This document shows positions 25,522-33,435 of a DNA stretch of 64,000 nucleotides, piece after piece (position 1 is the stretch's first letter; each line of letters opens with the position of its first letter). Origin of the DNA: Acidimicrobiia bacterium. GTDB taxonomy: Bacteria; Actinomycetota; Acidimicrobiia; Spongiisociales; Spongiisociaceae. A program made the translations under genes and the position numbers. The notes below the pieces were generated by a model. That model had not been told where the DNA came from, made no database searches, and was given only the letters and a program-made list of their open reading frames with translations. Where the stretch lies: assembly GCA_009841105.1 (NCBI GenBank), contig VXMM01000066.1:1-64000 (forward strand), in the 5' to 3' direction.

Positions 25522-26612
25522 TGTCATCCAAGGAACCCCGTCCCCAAGAGCAGCGGGCCGCATCCGGGGACAAGAGCGGTGGCAAGAGGCCGGCTGCGAG
25601 TCGAATAGTGCTCATTCGAGGCCCGAAGGCCCTGCGCAGGTCAGGCAGGGATACCAGCGCCAAGACGGTTACGTTCGGCGACGCCTCCGAGGTGAGCGGA
25701 GCGGTGGCGTGGACGATCCTCAGCCTCGTCGTCATCCTCGTGGTGTGGTTCGTGGCGACCAACGTGTGGGGTCTGCCGGGGGAGTGGCGCGACTACGCCG
25801 CGGACGTGCGGGCCGGGTTGTCGGCCGACGAGAGCTACGCGCAACGTGATCTTCTCCGAGACTGCGAGTCTTCGCAGACCAATCCGGGCGACTATCCGGG
25901 CCTCCCGGCGTGTTCCTACACGCAGTGGCTCAGCGAACGGGTCATGCCCGGCCCGTTACAGCTCTGGGGCGCCATGTGGGGTTTCGCCCGCGACGGCTAC
26001 AGCAACTTCACCCTGTGGGAACATCTCTGGGACAGCTTCAGCCGGTTGATCAAGGGACTTTTCTGGGGGATCGTCATCGGCGTTCCCATCGGTCTGGCTA
26101 TGGGCCTGTCCAACCGGTGGCGCGGTATCTTCGACCCGGTCGTGGAATTGTTGAGGCCGATCCCGCCGCTGGCTCTGATCCCACTATTCATCGTGTGGTT
26201 CGGCATCGGCGAGGAGGGCAAGGTCAACCTGCTCCTGTTCGCCGCCGTGTGGATCATGGTCATAGCGGCGCGCTCGGGCGTTCTGGCCGTGAGCGTGTCG
26301 AAGGTTCACGCCGCTTATTCGCTGGGCGCGTCCAAGACCCAGGTGCTGCGGCATGTGATCCTGCCCAACGCTCTCCCCGAGATTCTCACCGGAGTGCGGG
26401 TGGCGATCGGCGTGTGCTGGGGGACCCTGGTGGCCGCCGAACTGCTCGGCGCCAGTTCAGGCCTGGGGTTCACGATCTTCAAGGCCCGCCAGTTCTTCCT
26501 CCTGGATCTGATGCTGGCGTCCGTCATCCTCATCAGCATCCTGGGCGTGAGCATGGACATCGTCATGCGGATGGCGGAGAAGCGGCTCATACCGTGGCGA
26601 GGCAGGGGCTGA
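25521..26612 (+). CDS. ABC transporter permease (TauC/SsuC-like)
   Basis: 363 residues of the BPD_transp_1 family, with the EAA loop GASKTQVLRHVILPNALPE that contacts the ATPase. It has an unusual polar N-terminal tail of about 55 residues, a first helix near 55-75, then a loop of about 75 residues containing two cysteines before the conserved core. I chose the ATG at 25521 over TTG at 25518 because it overlaps the ATPase stop and has a GGAAGGGGG ribosome site. It completes the transporter operon. Confidence 0.88.
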   Translation: MSSKEPRPQEQRAASGDKSGGKRPAASRIVLIRGPKALRRSGRDTSAKTVTFGDASEVSGAVAWTILSLVVILVVWFVATNVWGLPGEWRDYAADVRAGLSADESYAQRDLLRDCESSQTNPGDYPGLPACSYTQWLSERVMPGPLQLWGAMWGFARDGYSNFTLWEHLWDSFSRLIKGLFWGIVIGVPIGLAMGLSNRWRGIFDPVVELLRPIPPLALIPLFIVWFGIGEEGKVNLLLFAAVWIMVIAARSGVLAVSVSKVHAAYSLGASKTQVLRHVILPNALPEILTGVRVAIGVCWGTLVAAELLGASSGLGFTIFKARQFFLLDLMLASVILISILGVSMDIVMRMAEKRLIPWRGRG

Positions 26613-26627
26613 TCTCGCGGCCGCGGG

Positions 26628-26646
26628 GCAACCGGCGGTCGGTTGC
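26628..26646 (+). terminator. Hairpin after the ABC transporter operon
   Basis: GCAACCG (26628-26634) and CGGTTGC (26640-26646), a perfect 7-bp stem with a 5-nt loop, 15 nt after the permease stop. There is no clear T-run. The remaining bases to 26845, between convergent genes, hold nothing recognisable. Confidence 0.45.
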
Positions 26647-26845
26647 TAGCCCTGATTATTCATGTCCCCAGCACACCAACGCGGCCCAGGCCACTTCAAC
26701 CGATCGTTCCGCGGTGGCGACTCTTCACCGGGGGTTCGATCTCAGGCTCCGGCGGAGGGCGTTGCCAAATAGCTATACCCCAGGTCAAGAGCACGGAGCA
26801 CCCATTCTCGTCACCCGCCCAAACCCCATCCATGAATGATCGGGG

Positions 26846-27646
26846 CTATATGGCCGTCCAGCCCCCGTCGTGGGTCATGACCGCCCCGCTCACGAACCGC
26901 GAGGCGTCACTGGCCAGGTAGAGGACCAGGGGAGCGAGCTCCTCGGCGGTGGAGGCTCGCTGGAGCGGTATCCGCTCGTGGATGGTGCGCTGGAGTTGGG
27001 CCTCCTGCTCGGGGGTGGCGAAGTTGCCGGCCCGCTTGCTCAGGTTGGTGCCGAGGTGCCAGCCGGGAGCCACCGCGTTGGCGCGCAACCCGAACTCCCC
27101 GTAGTCGGCCGCCGTCTGGAGGGTAAGCCCGATCATGCCTGCCTTGGACGCGGCGTATCCGGCCTGGGAGATGACGTCCGGATGGAAGCCCCGCATCCCG
27201 AGCACCGAGGCGATGTTCACGATGGACGGGCTCTTGGTCGTCAGCATCATCGGTATCAGGGCTCTGGTACACAGGAACGCGCTCCGCAGGTTGACCGAGA
27301 TCACGTCGTCCCATTCCTGGATCGGTATATCGGCCACCCGCCGTGATGGCGGGGAATTGCCGGCGTTGTTGATCAGCACGTCCACGCCGGAGCCGGTCTC
27401 CTCCAGCCGTTCGGCCATCGCGTCGACAGCAGTCGCGTCCGCCACGTCGCACTCGATCGCCCACGCCTGGCCGCCGGCTCCCGTGACCAGGGAGGCGGTC
27501 TCCTCGGCGGCGGCCCCATCTATATCCACCGGGATGACCTCGGCCCCCGCCTCGGCCAGGATCCGGCAGAAGGCCCTACCGAACCCCCCACCACCACCGG
27601 TTACCACGGTCCGCCGCCCGGCCAATGAGAATCGCTCTTCGATCAT
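26846..27646 (-). CDS. Short-chain dehydrogenase/reductase
   Basis: 266-residue classical SDR: nucleotide-binding GGGGGFGRAF near residue 17, NNAGN, catalytic Ser in NIASVLG and the YAASK pair. It oxidises an alcohol or reduces a ketone with NAD(P). A GGAGGG sits 8 nt before the ATG. It lies downstream of the amidohydrolase on the same strand, separated by 124 bp, so they may or may not be co-transcribed. Substrate not inferable. Confidence 0.9.
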   Translation of the reverse strand: MIEERFSLAGRRTVVTGGGGGFGRAFCRILAEAGAEVIPVDIDGAAAEETASLVTGAGGQAWAIECDVADATAVDAMAERLEETGSGVDVLINNAGNSPPSRRVADIPIQEWDDVISVNLRSAFLCTRALIPMMLTTKSPSIVNIASVLGMRGFHPDVISQAGYAASKAGMIGLTLQTAADYGEFGLRANAVAPGWHLGTNLSKRAGNFATPEQEAQLQRTIHERIPLQRASTAEELAPLVLYLASDASRFVSGAVMTHDGGWTAI

Positions 27647-27686
27647 GTAGGAAGCCCTCCTGCCACAGCCGACCCGACGATGCTAG

Positions 27687-27714
27687 GGCAAAGCCGGTAT
27701 GGGTTGGCCTTGCC
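27687..27714 (-). terminator. Possible hairpin between amidohydrolase and SDR
   Basis: GGCAAAGCC (27687-27695) and GGCCTTGCC (27706-27714) form a 9-bp stem with one mismatch and a 10-nt loop, downstream of the amidohydrolase stop at 27771. It could terminate that gene or reduce read-through. Confidence 0.35.
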
Positions 27715-27770
27715 GAACTCTCGAGCATGCCGGCTAGGTTCGGCGGCCGGTTGTGACCTCGCTTCGATCC

Positions 27771-28661
27771 TCAGGTGAGGTCGAAGAGAGCCGACGCGTT
27801 GCCGGCGAAGATCGAGTTGCGGGTCGTCTCGTCGACCGTTTCCATGGCGTCCATCGTGGCGCCGGCATCCTCGATCGAGAAGGGGTGGTCGGTGCCGAAC
27901 ATGACCCGGTCGCTCCCGACCATGGTAATCGAGGCCCGGAACGGGCCGGCGGCGTACGTGATGGCGTCTACGTACAGCCGGGCGATCGACTTGGACGGGA
28001 GTTCCGGAAGTCTGGTCCGACCGATCTCGTCCGATCGCCACGCGGCGTCGAGGCGGCCTACGAGCGCCGACAGCGTTCCACCACCGTGAGAGACGATGAT
28101 CTTGAGATCGGGATGGTTGTGGAGGATGCCGCCGAACACGAGCCGGCTCACGACGGCAGTGGTCTCCATCGGGAAGCCCACCCCGACCGGTAGCACGTGT
28201 CCGTACCCTTCGAGGAGGTCGAGGGCGATGCCGTCCTGGGGGTGTAACAACAGGGGGAGTTGCCGGGACTCGAGTTCGGTCCACACCGGTTCCAATTCCG
28301 GATCGTCAAGCCTGAACTGGGCGATCCTCGGGCCGGTCACGATCCCGCGGAGGCTGGGGTGGGCATCAATGGCCTCGATCTCGTCCACCACGTCAGAGAC
28401 GCCCGTGGCGGGAAGCGCACCCAGGCCCACCAACCGACCCTCCGTCCTCTCCTCCAGTGTTCCCAGCTCATCGTTGACCACCCGAGTGAGTTCGACTCCG
28501 TGCTGTCCCTCGAACGGCTCCATCCAGGGATTGCCGAGCGAGATGACCGACCGTGAGATGGCGTTCTCGTCCATGAAGCCGACCTTGCCGGCGATGGTCC
28601 ACCAGCCGTCCTCGATGGGGCGACCAATGCGCGGGTCGGCTTCCTCCTCCGGGAAGATCAC
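27771..28661 (-). CDS. Amidohydrolase-2 family protein (ACMSD-like), N-terminus apparently missing
   Basis: 296 residues with the PF04909-type core: DAHPSLRGI, LLLHPQDG (metal His), VSHGGGTL and the metal aspartate in MFGTDHPFS. Members hydrolyse or decarboxylate aromatic or cyclic acids in the cytoplasm. The family normally begins with a first strand carrying HxH; here the frame begins at GTG 28661 already past it. Upstream the frame continues protein-like for about 20 codons (HCDSRPAISAYRDGEVRRF) before a TGA at 28722-28724, so the 5' end may have been damaged. Function is doubtful without the two histidines. Confidence 0.6.
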   Translation of the reverse strand: MIFPEEEADPRIGRPIEDGWWTIAGKVGFMDENAISRSVISLGNPWMEPFEGQHGVELTRVVNDELGTLEERTEGRLVGLGALPATGVSDVVDEIEAIDAHPSLRGIVTGPRIAQFRLDDPELEPVWTELESRQLPLLLHPQDGIALDLLEGYGHVLPVGVGFPMETTAVVSRLVFGGILHNHPDLKIIVSHGGGTLSALVGRLDAAWRSDEIGRTRLPELPSKSIARLYVDAITYAAGPFRASITMVGSDRVMFGTDHPFSIEDAGATMDAMETVDETTRNSIFAGNASALFDLT

Positions 28662-28724
28662 GAACCGCCGAACCTCCCCGTCCCTGTAGGCGGAGATTGC
28701 AGGACGCGAATCGCAGTGTCTTCA

Positions 28725-29167
28725 CCTCGGCCGGGCAATCTGAACAGGTGGCCGCGGACGGGCAGACCACCGTGCCGATTGCTGGAACCATCGGGGTCCT
28801 GACAGTCGTCCGGGTGGCCGGCAACTCGAGTTCATACTTGGTGAACTGGCTGGGTTCGACCTGAGTCCGTTGGCACGCCCCAAGATAGGCACGCCCCAAG
28901 ATATGGGAGGAAATCGTCAAGCTCGACAAAGAGGGTCGCACCAGACACGATTGAGGATCCTGGTTGCCAGGGGAGTTGGCTCTGGCGTCAACGACCAGTA
29001 CAGACCTAGGCCGGCTCCGTTATGGTAGTGCTCGTTCGTCAGGTGTGGTGGAGCAGGACTGCAGAGGTCGAGATCGGGATCGGGAAAGGCGTCGAAGGCT
29101 TCGTCAAAGTCGAGTGTGCGGGATCGTCCAGAGCCTTGAGGCACCTCAGGATCAGGGAGGAACCGGT
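28725..29167. other. 443-bp intergenic region with a tandem repeat
   Basis: No convincing gene. The left part could hold remnants of the 5' end of the leftward amidohydrolase: one minus-strand frame stays open but resembles no family. The right part contains the leader and ribosome site (GGGAGGAACC) of the small membrane protein at 29168. A 16-bp tandem duplication lies at 28872-28903. Confidence 0.4.
28872..28903. repeat. Tandem 16-bp direct repeat
   Basis: GGCACGCCCCAAGATA occurs twice with no spacer (28872-28887 and 28888-28903). It may be a replication-slippage duplication or paired binding site; nothing else supports a function. Confidence 0.7.
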
Positions 29168-29545
29168 ATGAAGGGAACGAAGGTGGTGATGGTCATCCTG
29201 GCTTCGCTGCATCTTGCGTGGTCAGCCGTGATCGCCCTTGTGGCCAACTTCGCCGACGGGGGCTCTGGATTGGAGCGCCTCCTCCTCGGCGCGGTGCACC
29301 CGCTGGCGGCTCTCCTTCTCCTCTACGCCGTGGTGTCATCCGCGCGACCCAGCCTGCTCATCAGGCGAGTCACGTTGGCGATGCTGTCGGTGAGCATCTG
29401 TGGGGACATCCTGGTGGCGGTTCTGATAGGCCAGGGGACCCTACGGGGTGACTGGCCGCTGCCGCTGACGTTCGCGGTGGTTCCGGTGATCGGCCTCGTC
29501 TACCTCACCCGGAGGGGCTATACCGGGCAGCTGACCGATGGCTAA
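29168..29545 (+). CDS. Small four-helix membrane protein, function unknown
   Basis: 125 residues, MKGTKVVMVILASLHLAW onward, with hydrophobic segments near 5-25, 38-55, 65-85 and 95-112. The ATG at 29168 is chosen because GGGAGGAACC precedes it directly, whereas the upstream extension is highly charged and arginine-rich. The neighbours point in other directions, so it is probably monocistronic. I do not recognise the family. Confidence 0.65.
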   Translation: MKGTKVVMVILASLHLAWSAVIALVANFADGGSGLERLLLGAVHPLAALLLLYAVVSSARPSLLIRRVTLAMLSVSICGDILVAVLIGQGTLRGDWPLPLTFAVVPVIGLVYLTRRGYTGQLTDG

Positions 29546-29559
29546 GCTCTCCGCTTGAT

Positions 29560-29799
29560 ATGACCGAAGCGACAGGTTGGCTGATCTCCGATCTGGCCGA
29601 GGAGATCGAGAGGGCTCTGGCCGAGGGTGGGGCCGGCGATGGAAGGCTCGTGGAGGGCCGGGCGACCGCGGTCAAGGCTTCACCGGAACGCGGCAACTCC
29701 TCCAAGATCGTGATGGGCACCTCCTGCTTCGCCGTTCGATCTCATACCGGGCGGAGGCTAGCTACGGAGTCCCTCGCACCGGGCACCCTTCGTAGTTAG
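29560..29799 (+). CDS. Doubtful small ORF
   Basis: 79 codons beginning MTEATGWLISDLAEEIERALAEG, 14 nt after the membrane protein stop. The first half has third-position GC like a real gene and predicts an amphipathic helix; the second half does not. No ribosome site and no recognised domain. The rest of the 318-bp gap (29546-29863) holds nothing else I can identify. Confidence 0.25.
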   Translation: MTEATGWLISDLAEEIERALAEGGAGDGRLVEGRATAVKASPERGNSSKIVMGTSCFAVRSHTGRRLATESLAPGTLRS

Positions 29800-29863
29800 G
29801 AGCCTGCCGGCTAGATGAAGGCGGGGTGACACCTTGGGCAGGGGTGCCCGTCCGGCCGGGGAG

Positions 29864-30691
29864 TCAGAGGGCCTGGGAAATTTCCTCTACGGTCAGGTCG
29901 CCGACATCGAAGAAGGCGATGATGCGGCAGGGGCAAGCCTCGCCCCCTTCGAACTTCCACGGGAAGGCGCCGATGATGCATCGCTGGTTGAGCACCATTT
30001 CGATGTCGCCGCCCACGTTCTCGGCATGGATACAGCCCTTCGGGAAGGTGAGGTAGTGGAGGGGGAACAGGTCCTCGGTGATCTCCCGCCCGCTGTTGTG
30101 ATGGGTGTAGGTGTACTCGCCGAAGTATTCCAATGCCGACATGCCAACCTTATCCTCGAACCGCCGGGTCAGGTCGGGTCGCATGTGGCGGATGGTGGTG
30201 TTCATGGGGTGGTCGGCCGAGCCGGCGTCGATTCCCCACCACGCCAGCTCCCTCTCCACCATCCACTCGGCTAGCTCGGTGGTCCCGCCGGGGTGCATGC
30301 AGAAGTAGCGGGTCAGGTCCTGCTCGGGTCTCCCCTGGTAGTAGCGGTGATAGCCGGTGTGGATGATCAGGATGTCCCCCTTCTTGACCTCCACCTTGGA
30401 CGTGATCATCTCGGGGGTGATGATGCTCCAGTCGCTCACTTCGTCGGACACGTCGACGATGACCCCTTCGTGGACCAGTTTGGTGAGCGGCAGGGAGGCC
30501 ATGTCGCCAATCACGTCGGCCATGTGCATCGGACCGTCGAGGTGGGTTCCGACATGCAGCGAAGACTCGATCCTCTGTGACACCACCCGGTTGGTCTGCA
30601 GAGTTTGGGTGTAATACATCCTGGATCCGGGATACCCAACCCAACCCGGAGTGTGAAGGTTGATCGGGTGGGAGAGATCGACGAGCTTCAT
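29864..30691 (-). CDS. Cyclase family protein (kynurenine formamidase-like hydrolase)
   Basis: 275 residues of the metal-dependent cyclase/KynB family, shown by the signature HVGTHLDGPMH near residue 46 and the later WGIDAGSADHP. Family members hydrolyse N-formylkynurenine, isatin or similar cyclic or formyl amides. Strong ribosome site GGAGGT 8 nt before the ATG. It is downstream of the nitrilase gene on the same strand, 152 bp away. No kynurenine-pathway partner is present, so another amide is more likely. Confidence 0.88.
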   Translation of the reverse strand: MKLVDLSHPINLHTPGWVGYPGSRMYYTQTLQTNRVVSQRIESSLHVGTHLDGPMHMADVIGDMASLPLTKLVHEGVIVDVSDEVSDWSIITPEMITSKVEVKKGDILIIHTGYHRYYQGRPEQDLTRYFCMHPGGTTELAEWMVERELAWWGIDAGSADHPMNTTIRHMRPDLTRRFEDKVGMSALEYFGEYTYTHHNSGREITEDLFPLHYLTFPKGCIHAENVGGDIEMVLNQRCIIGAFPWKFEGGEACPCRIIAFFDVGDLTVEEISQAL

Positions 30692-30843
30692 TTCGGGTTA
30701 CCTCCGCTGTCGGTGGGCGCATGGATATTAGAGAGCATTGGCACGGCGCCGGCCCGCGATGCTAGTTGATGGTGGTCGGCCCGCAGCGCAGACAGACCAC
30801 GGGACCCGCGATGACTATCGAACGCTCATAGCGTGAACACGCC

Positions 30844-31698
30844 CTAGTACCTCACACCGTTCTCCCAGATCCCGTAGAGATCGGTGCGGCGGTCCGCCCG
30901 GGGAGCGATCAGCTCACCCCGCACCTGTGCTCGCTTGGCCGCGCCAAGGTCGACCTCGGTGACGCTGAGGGCGTTCTCCGAGCCGGGTAGGGGTCCGGAA
31001 GCCAGCTTGCCATAGGGGTCGACCAGGATGGACGAGCCGAGAAAGTCGAATTCCCCGTGACGGCCGGCCTGAGAGGCGCAGGCGATATAGACCTGGGAGA
31101 GGTTGGCCTGCAGGACCGCCCCCTTGCCCTGGGGACACATTCCGTCCTCGTCCCAGCGCTCCTTGTCGTAGCCAGGCAGCCAGGCGGTCGGAACGCATAT
31201 GAGGTCCGCGCCCTTCAGGGCCATCAACCGCACGACCTCCAAGAAGCGGAGGTCGTAGCAGACACACAACCCGATCGTTCCGAACCGGGTGTGGGCAACC
31301 GGGAAGCCGAGGTCGCCGTCGTGGAAAGCGATCTTCTCGTTGGCGAACAGGTGGGTCTTGCGGTAGTGGAGGATGGTTCCGTCCGGGCCGACCGCTACCG
31401 CCGTGTTGTACAGCGACTCGCCGTCGCGCTCACAGAACCCACCCACTACGTAACCGTTGGCCTCGGCCGCCAGGGCGGTCCACTGCTTGACGGTCGGGCC
31501 GTCCATCGGCTCGGCGGACTCGGCCAGCGCCCGCCAGTCGAAGGCGTACCCGTGGATGATCATCTCGGGCAGCACCACGATGTCCGCCCCCGCGTTGAAG
31601 GCGCGCTCCGTCCATCGGACCGTGAGGTCGAGGTTCTCCCCGACCGCCAAGGGCTCGCCCCCTATCTGGACCAGACCTATAGAGACCCTATTAACCAT
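30844..31698 (-). CDS. Nitrilase-superfamily C-N hydrolase
   Basis: 284 residues with the complete Glu-Lys-Cys triad: E in VVLPEMI near 43, K in HYRKTHLF near 114 and C in LCVCYDLRF near 149. The family includes N-carbamoylputrescine amidase, beta-ureidopropionase and omega-amidase; all hydrolyse a non-peptide C-N bond. It starts 4 nt after the bicupin stop, and its AGGAG ribosome site is embedded in the bicupin's final codons, so the two are coupled. A carbamoyl or amide substrate is likely. Confidence 0.9.
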   Translation of the reverse strand: MVNRVSIGLVQIGGEPLAVGENLDLTVRWTERAFNAGADIVVLPEMIIHGYAFDWRALAESAEPMDGPTVKQWTALAAEANGYVVGGFCERDGESLYNTAVAVGPDGTILHYRKTHLFANEKIAFHDGDLGFPVAHTRFGTIGLCVCYDLRFLEVVRLMALKGADLICVPTAWLPGYDKERWDEDGMCPQGKGAVLQANLSQVYIACASQAGRHGEFDFLGSSILVDPYGKLASGPLPGSENALSVTEVDLGAAKRAQVRGELIAPRADRRTDLYGIWENGVRY

Positions 31699-31702
31699 GG
31701 TG

Positions 31703-32536
31703 TTACTCCTGTGTTCTTGGCATGTCGGGCATGAGCCCGGCTATACGCAGCATGTTCCAGTCGGCCGGGCACGGGCCGCCCACGCTTTCGATGTGGTCGT
31801 CACGGTCTCCCGACACCGCGTGCCAGACTCCCACCGGCGCATGAACCACATCCCCGGCCTCGAACTCCAGCCGGACATCGTTGGTCAGGTCCTCGACGCT
31901 GCCCTTGCCGTCGAGGACGTAGATGGTGTCTTCCGACTCGGGATGGACATGGTCCTTGTTCCGTTCTCCGGCCTGCATGTCCACGTAGTTCATGTTGGCG
32001 GTGTAGGCCCCGACTCCGGCCCAGACGATCAGACGGGCATCACGGGCGATCATGGGGACGACGGCGGTCGGCTGATCACGGTGGAAGATCCGGATGCCAC
32101 GGGCCGCCACCCGGTCCCCGCCCGCAGGCTGCGGTGGATGGGGGCGCCGCTCGTATTCGAGGTGGGAGTAGAGCCGTTCGTCAGCAGGGCAGGGACCACC
32201 GATCAACTCGGCGCCGTCCGGACCCGCCTCGAATTCATACCTCGTGTCGGCTCCGATGTGTGCCATCGCCCCGGTAGAGAGCTCGAGCCGCCGGTCGAAG
32301 GATCTGTCCGACGCCGCCACGCTTCCGGACATGGCGTAATAGACGGACTCCATGGGGTGTTCCAACTGGACGGTCCGTCCGCCCGGCTCCAGGGAGATGT
32401 GGTGAATGGAGCGCAGATGGGCGTCCAGGCCCGGCCAGACCACCACCCAGGCCCGGCCCCCGTGCTCGACGATGGGAAGCTCCGGAGCATCCTCGTCATC
32501 CCGCAGGATCCGGACGCGATCGCGTTCAGCAACCAT
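31703..32536 (-). CDS. Two-domain cupin protein (bicupin)
   Basis: 277 residues made of two cupin barrels, each ending with the same signature (IGGPCPADERL and VGGPCPADWNM), evidence of internal duplication. The second barrel keeps the metal motif HVHPESEDTIYVL; in the first the equivalent reads EHPMESVYYAM and lacks the HxH. Bicupins include ureidoglycine aminohydrolase, which would suit a neighbouring amidase, but similarity is only of fold. It is first in the cupin-nitrilase unit and divergent from the CMD-like gene. Confidence 0.8.
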   Translation of the reverse strand: MVAERDRVRILRDDEDAPELPIVEHGGRAWVVVWPGLDAHLRSIHHISLEPGGRTVQLEHPMESVYYAMSGSVAASDRSFDRRLELSTGAMAHIGADTRYEFEAGPDGAELIGGPCPADERLYSHLEYERRPHPPQPAGGDRVAARGIRIFHRDQPTAVVPMIARDARLIVWAGVGAYTANMNYVDMQAGERNKDHVHPESEDTIYVLDGKGSVEDLTNDVRLEFEAGDVVHAPVGVWHAVSGDRDDHIESVGGPCPADWNMLRIAGLMPDMPRTQE

Positions 32537-32652
32537 CTCGGCGGTTCGGTCCGTCCATTCGCGTCAAGTTTACCTGCCGGTGATCCGCCGTCAGCCTGCC
32601 GGCGAAGGGCGCTACGGTCGGTCCGGCAATCGCTTGACCGGGGCTCGGAGGG

Positions 32653-33189
32653 ATGATGGCGCGGATAGAGCTGATCGACCGGAAGGACAGGCTCGCTCCG
32701 GGCCAGGCTCGGCTGTTCGACTGGATCGTGGAGAGCAGGGGCGAGCTGGTGAGGCCCTTCCAGGTACTGCTCCACGCCCCCGAGCAGGCGGAGCACATCG
32801 CTCGGCTCGGTCATGTGGTCCGCTTCGAGTCGGCCCTGGACGGCTCCGACCGGGAACTAGCCATCCTGGCGACCGGGCGGGCTCACGGGTGCGACTACGT
32901 CTGGGACACGCACGTGGATCTGGCGCGCCGCGAAGGGACGAGTCCAGAGGCGATCGCTCACCTCGACGACGGCGATGCGGGGGACCTGGCGCCAAGAGAG
33001 GCCGCCATCTTGGACATGGTCGGTGAGCTCTGCGCGGTGTCATCCTTGTCCGCATCGACGTTCGCCCGCGTTGAATCCCACCTCGGCACCGAGGGCGTTG
33101 TCGAACTCAGCATCCTGGTGGGCTACTACACCCTGCTGGGCTACGCCATGGCATCGTTCGATGTCTGCCGCACACCGGGCGAGGGGTAA
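32653..33189 (+). CDS. Carboxymuconolactone decarboxylase-family protein
   Basis: About 178 residues of the AhpD/CMD-like all-helical family. The signature region AHGCDYVWDTHVDLARREG matches the variant with YxW and His but lacks the CxxC pair of AhpD peroxidases, so a lactone decarboxylase or hydrolase-like role is more likely than peroxide reduction. Two ATGs (32653 and 32656) follow GGAGGG; the second has better spacing. Divergent from the bicupin gene. Confidence 0.8.
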   Translation: MMARIELIDRKDRLAPGQARLFDWIVESRGELVRPFQVLLHAPEQAEHIARLGHVVRFESALDGSDRELAILATGRAHGCDYVWDTHVDLARREGTSPEAIAHLDDGDAGDLAPREAAILDMVGELCAVSSLSASTFARVESHLGTEGVVELSILVGYYTLLGYAMASFDVCRTPGEG

Positions 33190-33435
33190 GTACCGGGTAG
33201 CCGAAGGGAATCCTTTGCTGGCGAAGGCGGTGGCCCAGAAGTCCCTTGATATGCAGCGCACGATCGAGGGATTCTCTAGGATCCCTGGACTCATCCGACG
33301 TATCCCACCTGGCTTCTGGGCGTCCTCGAGCCCGCTCGCTGGAGCGCCGGCCGGCATTGCCTGCGCTTTTCAGCCCGCCGACCGCGACTAGTAGAGTCCG
33401 ACGGTCAGCCCCTAAGGACGAAGGAGCCCCGTCAG

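Noticed and set aside
26690-26790. tRNA-like T-loop (GGTTCGAT) near 26735
   Set aside because: The flanking bases do not pair as a T-stem and no acceptor or anticodon arm can be drawn.
28917-29144. Leftward 75-codon ORF
   Set aside because: No ribosome site, no domain, and overlaps the leader of the small membrane protein gene.
32653-33189. AhpD-type peroxidase
   Set aside because: The CxxC active-site pair is absent; only one cysteine (GCDYVWDTH) is present.
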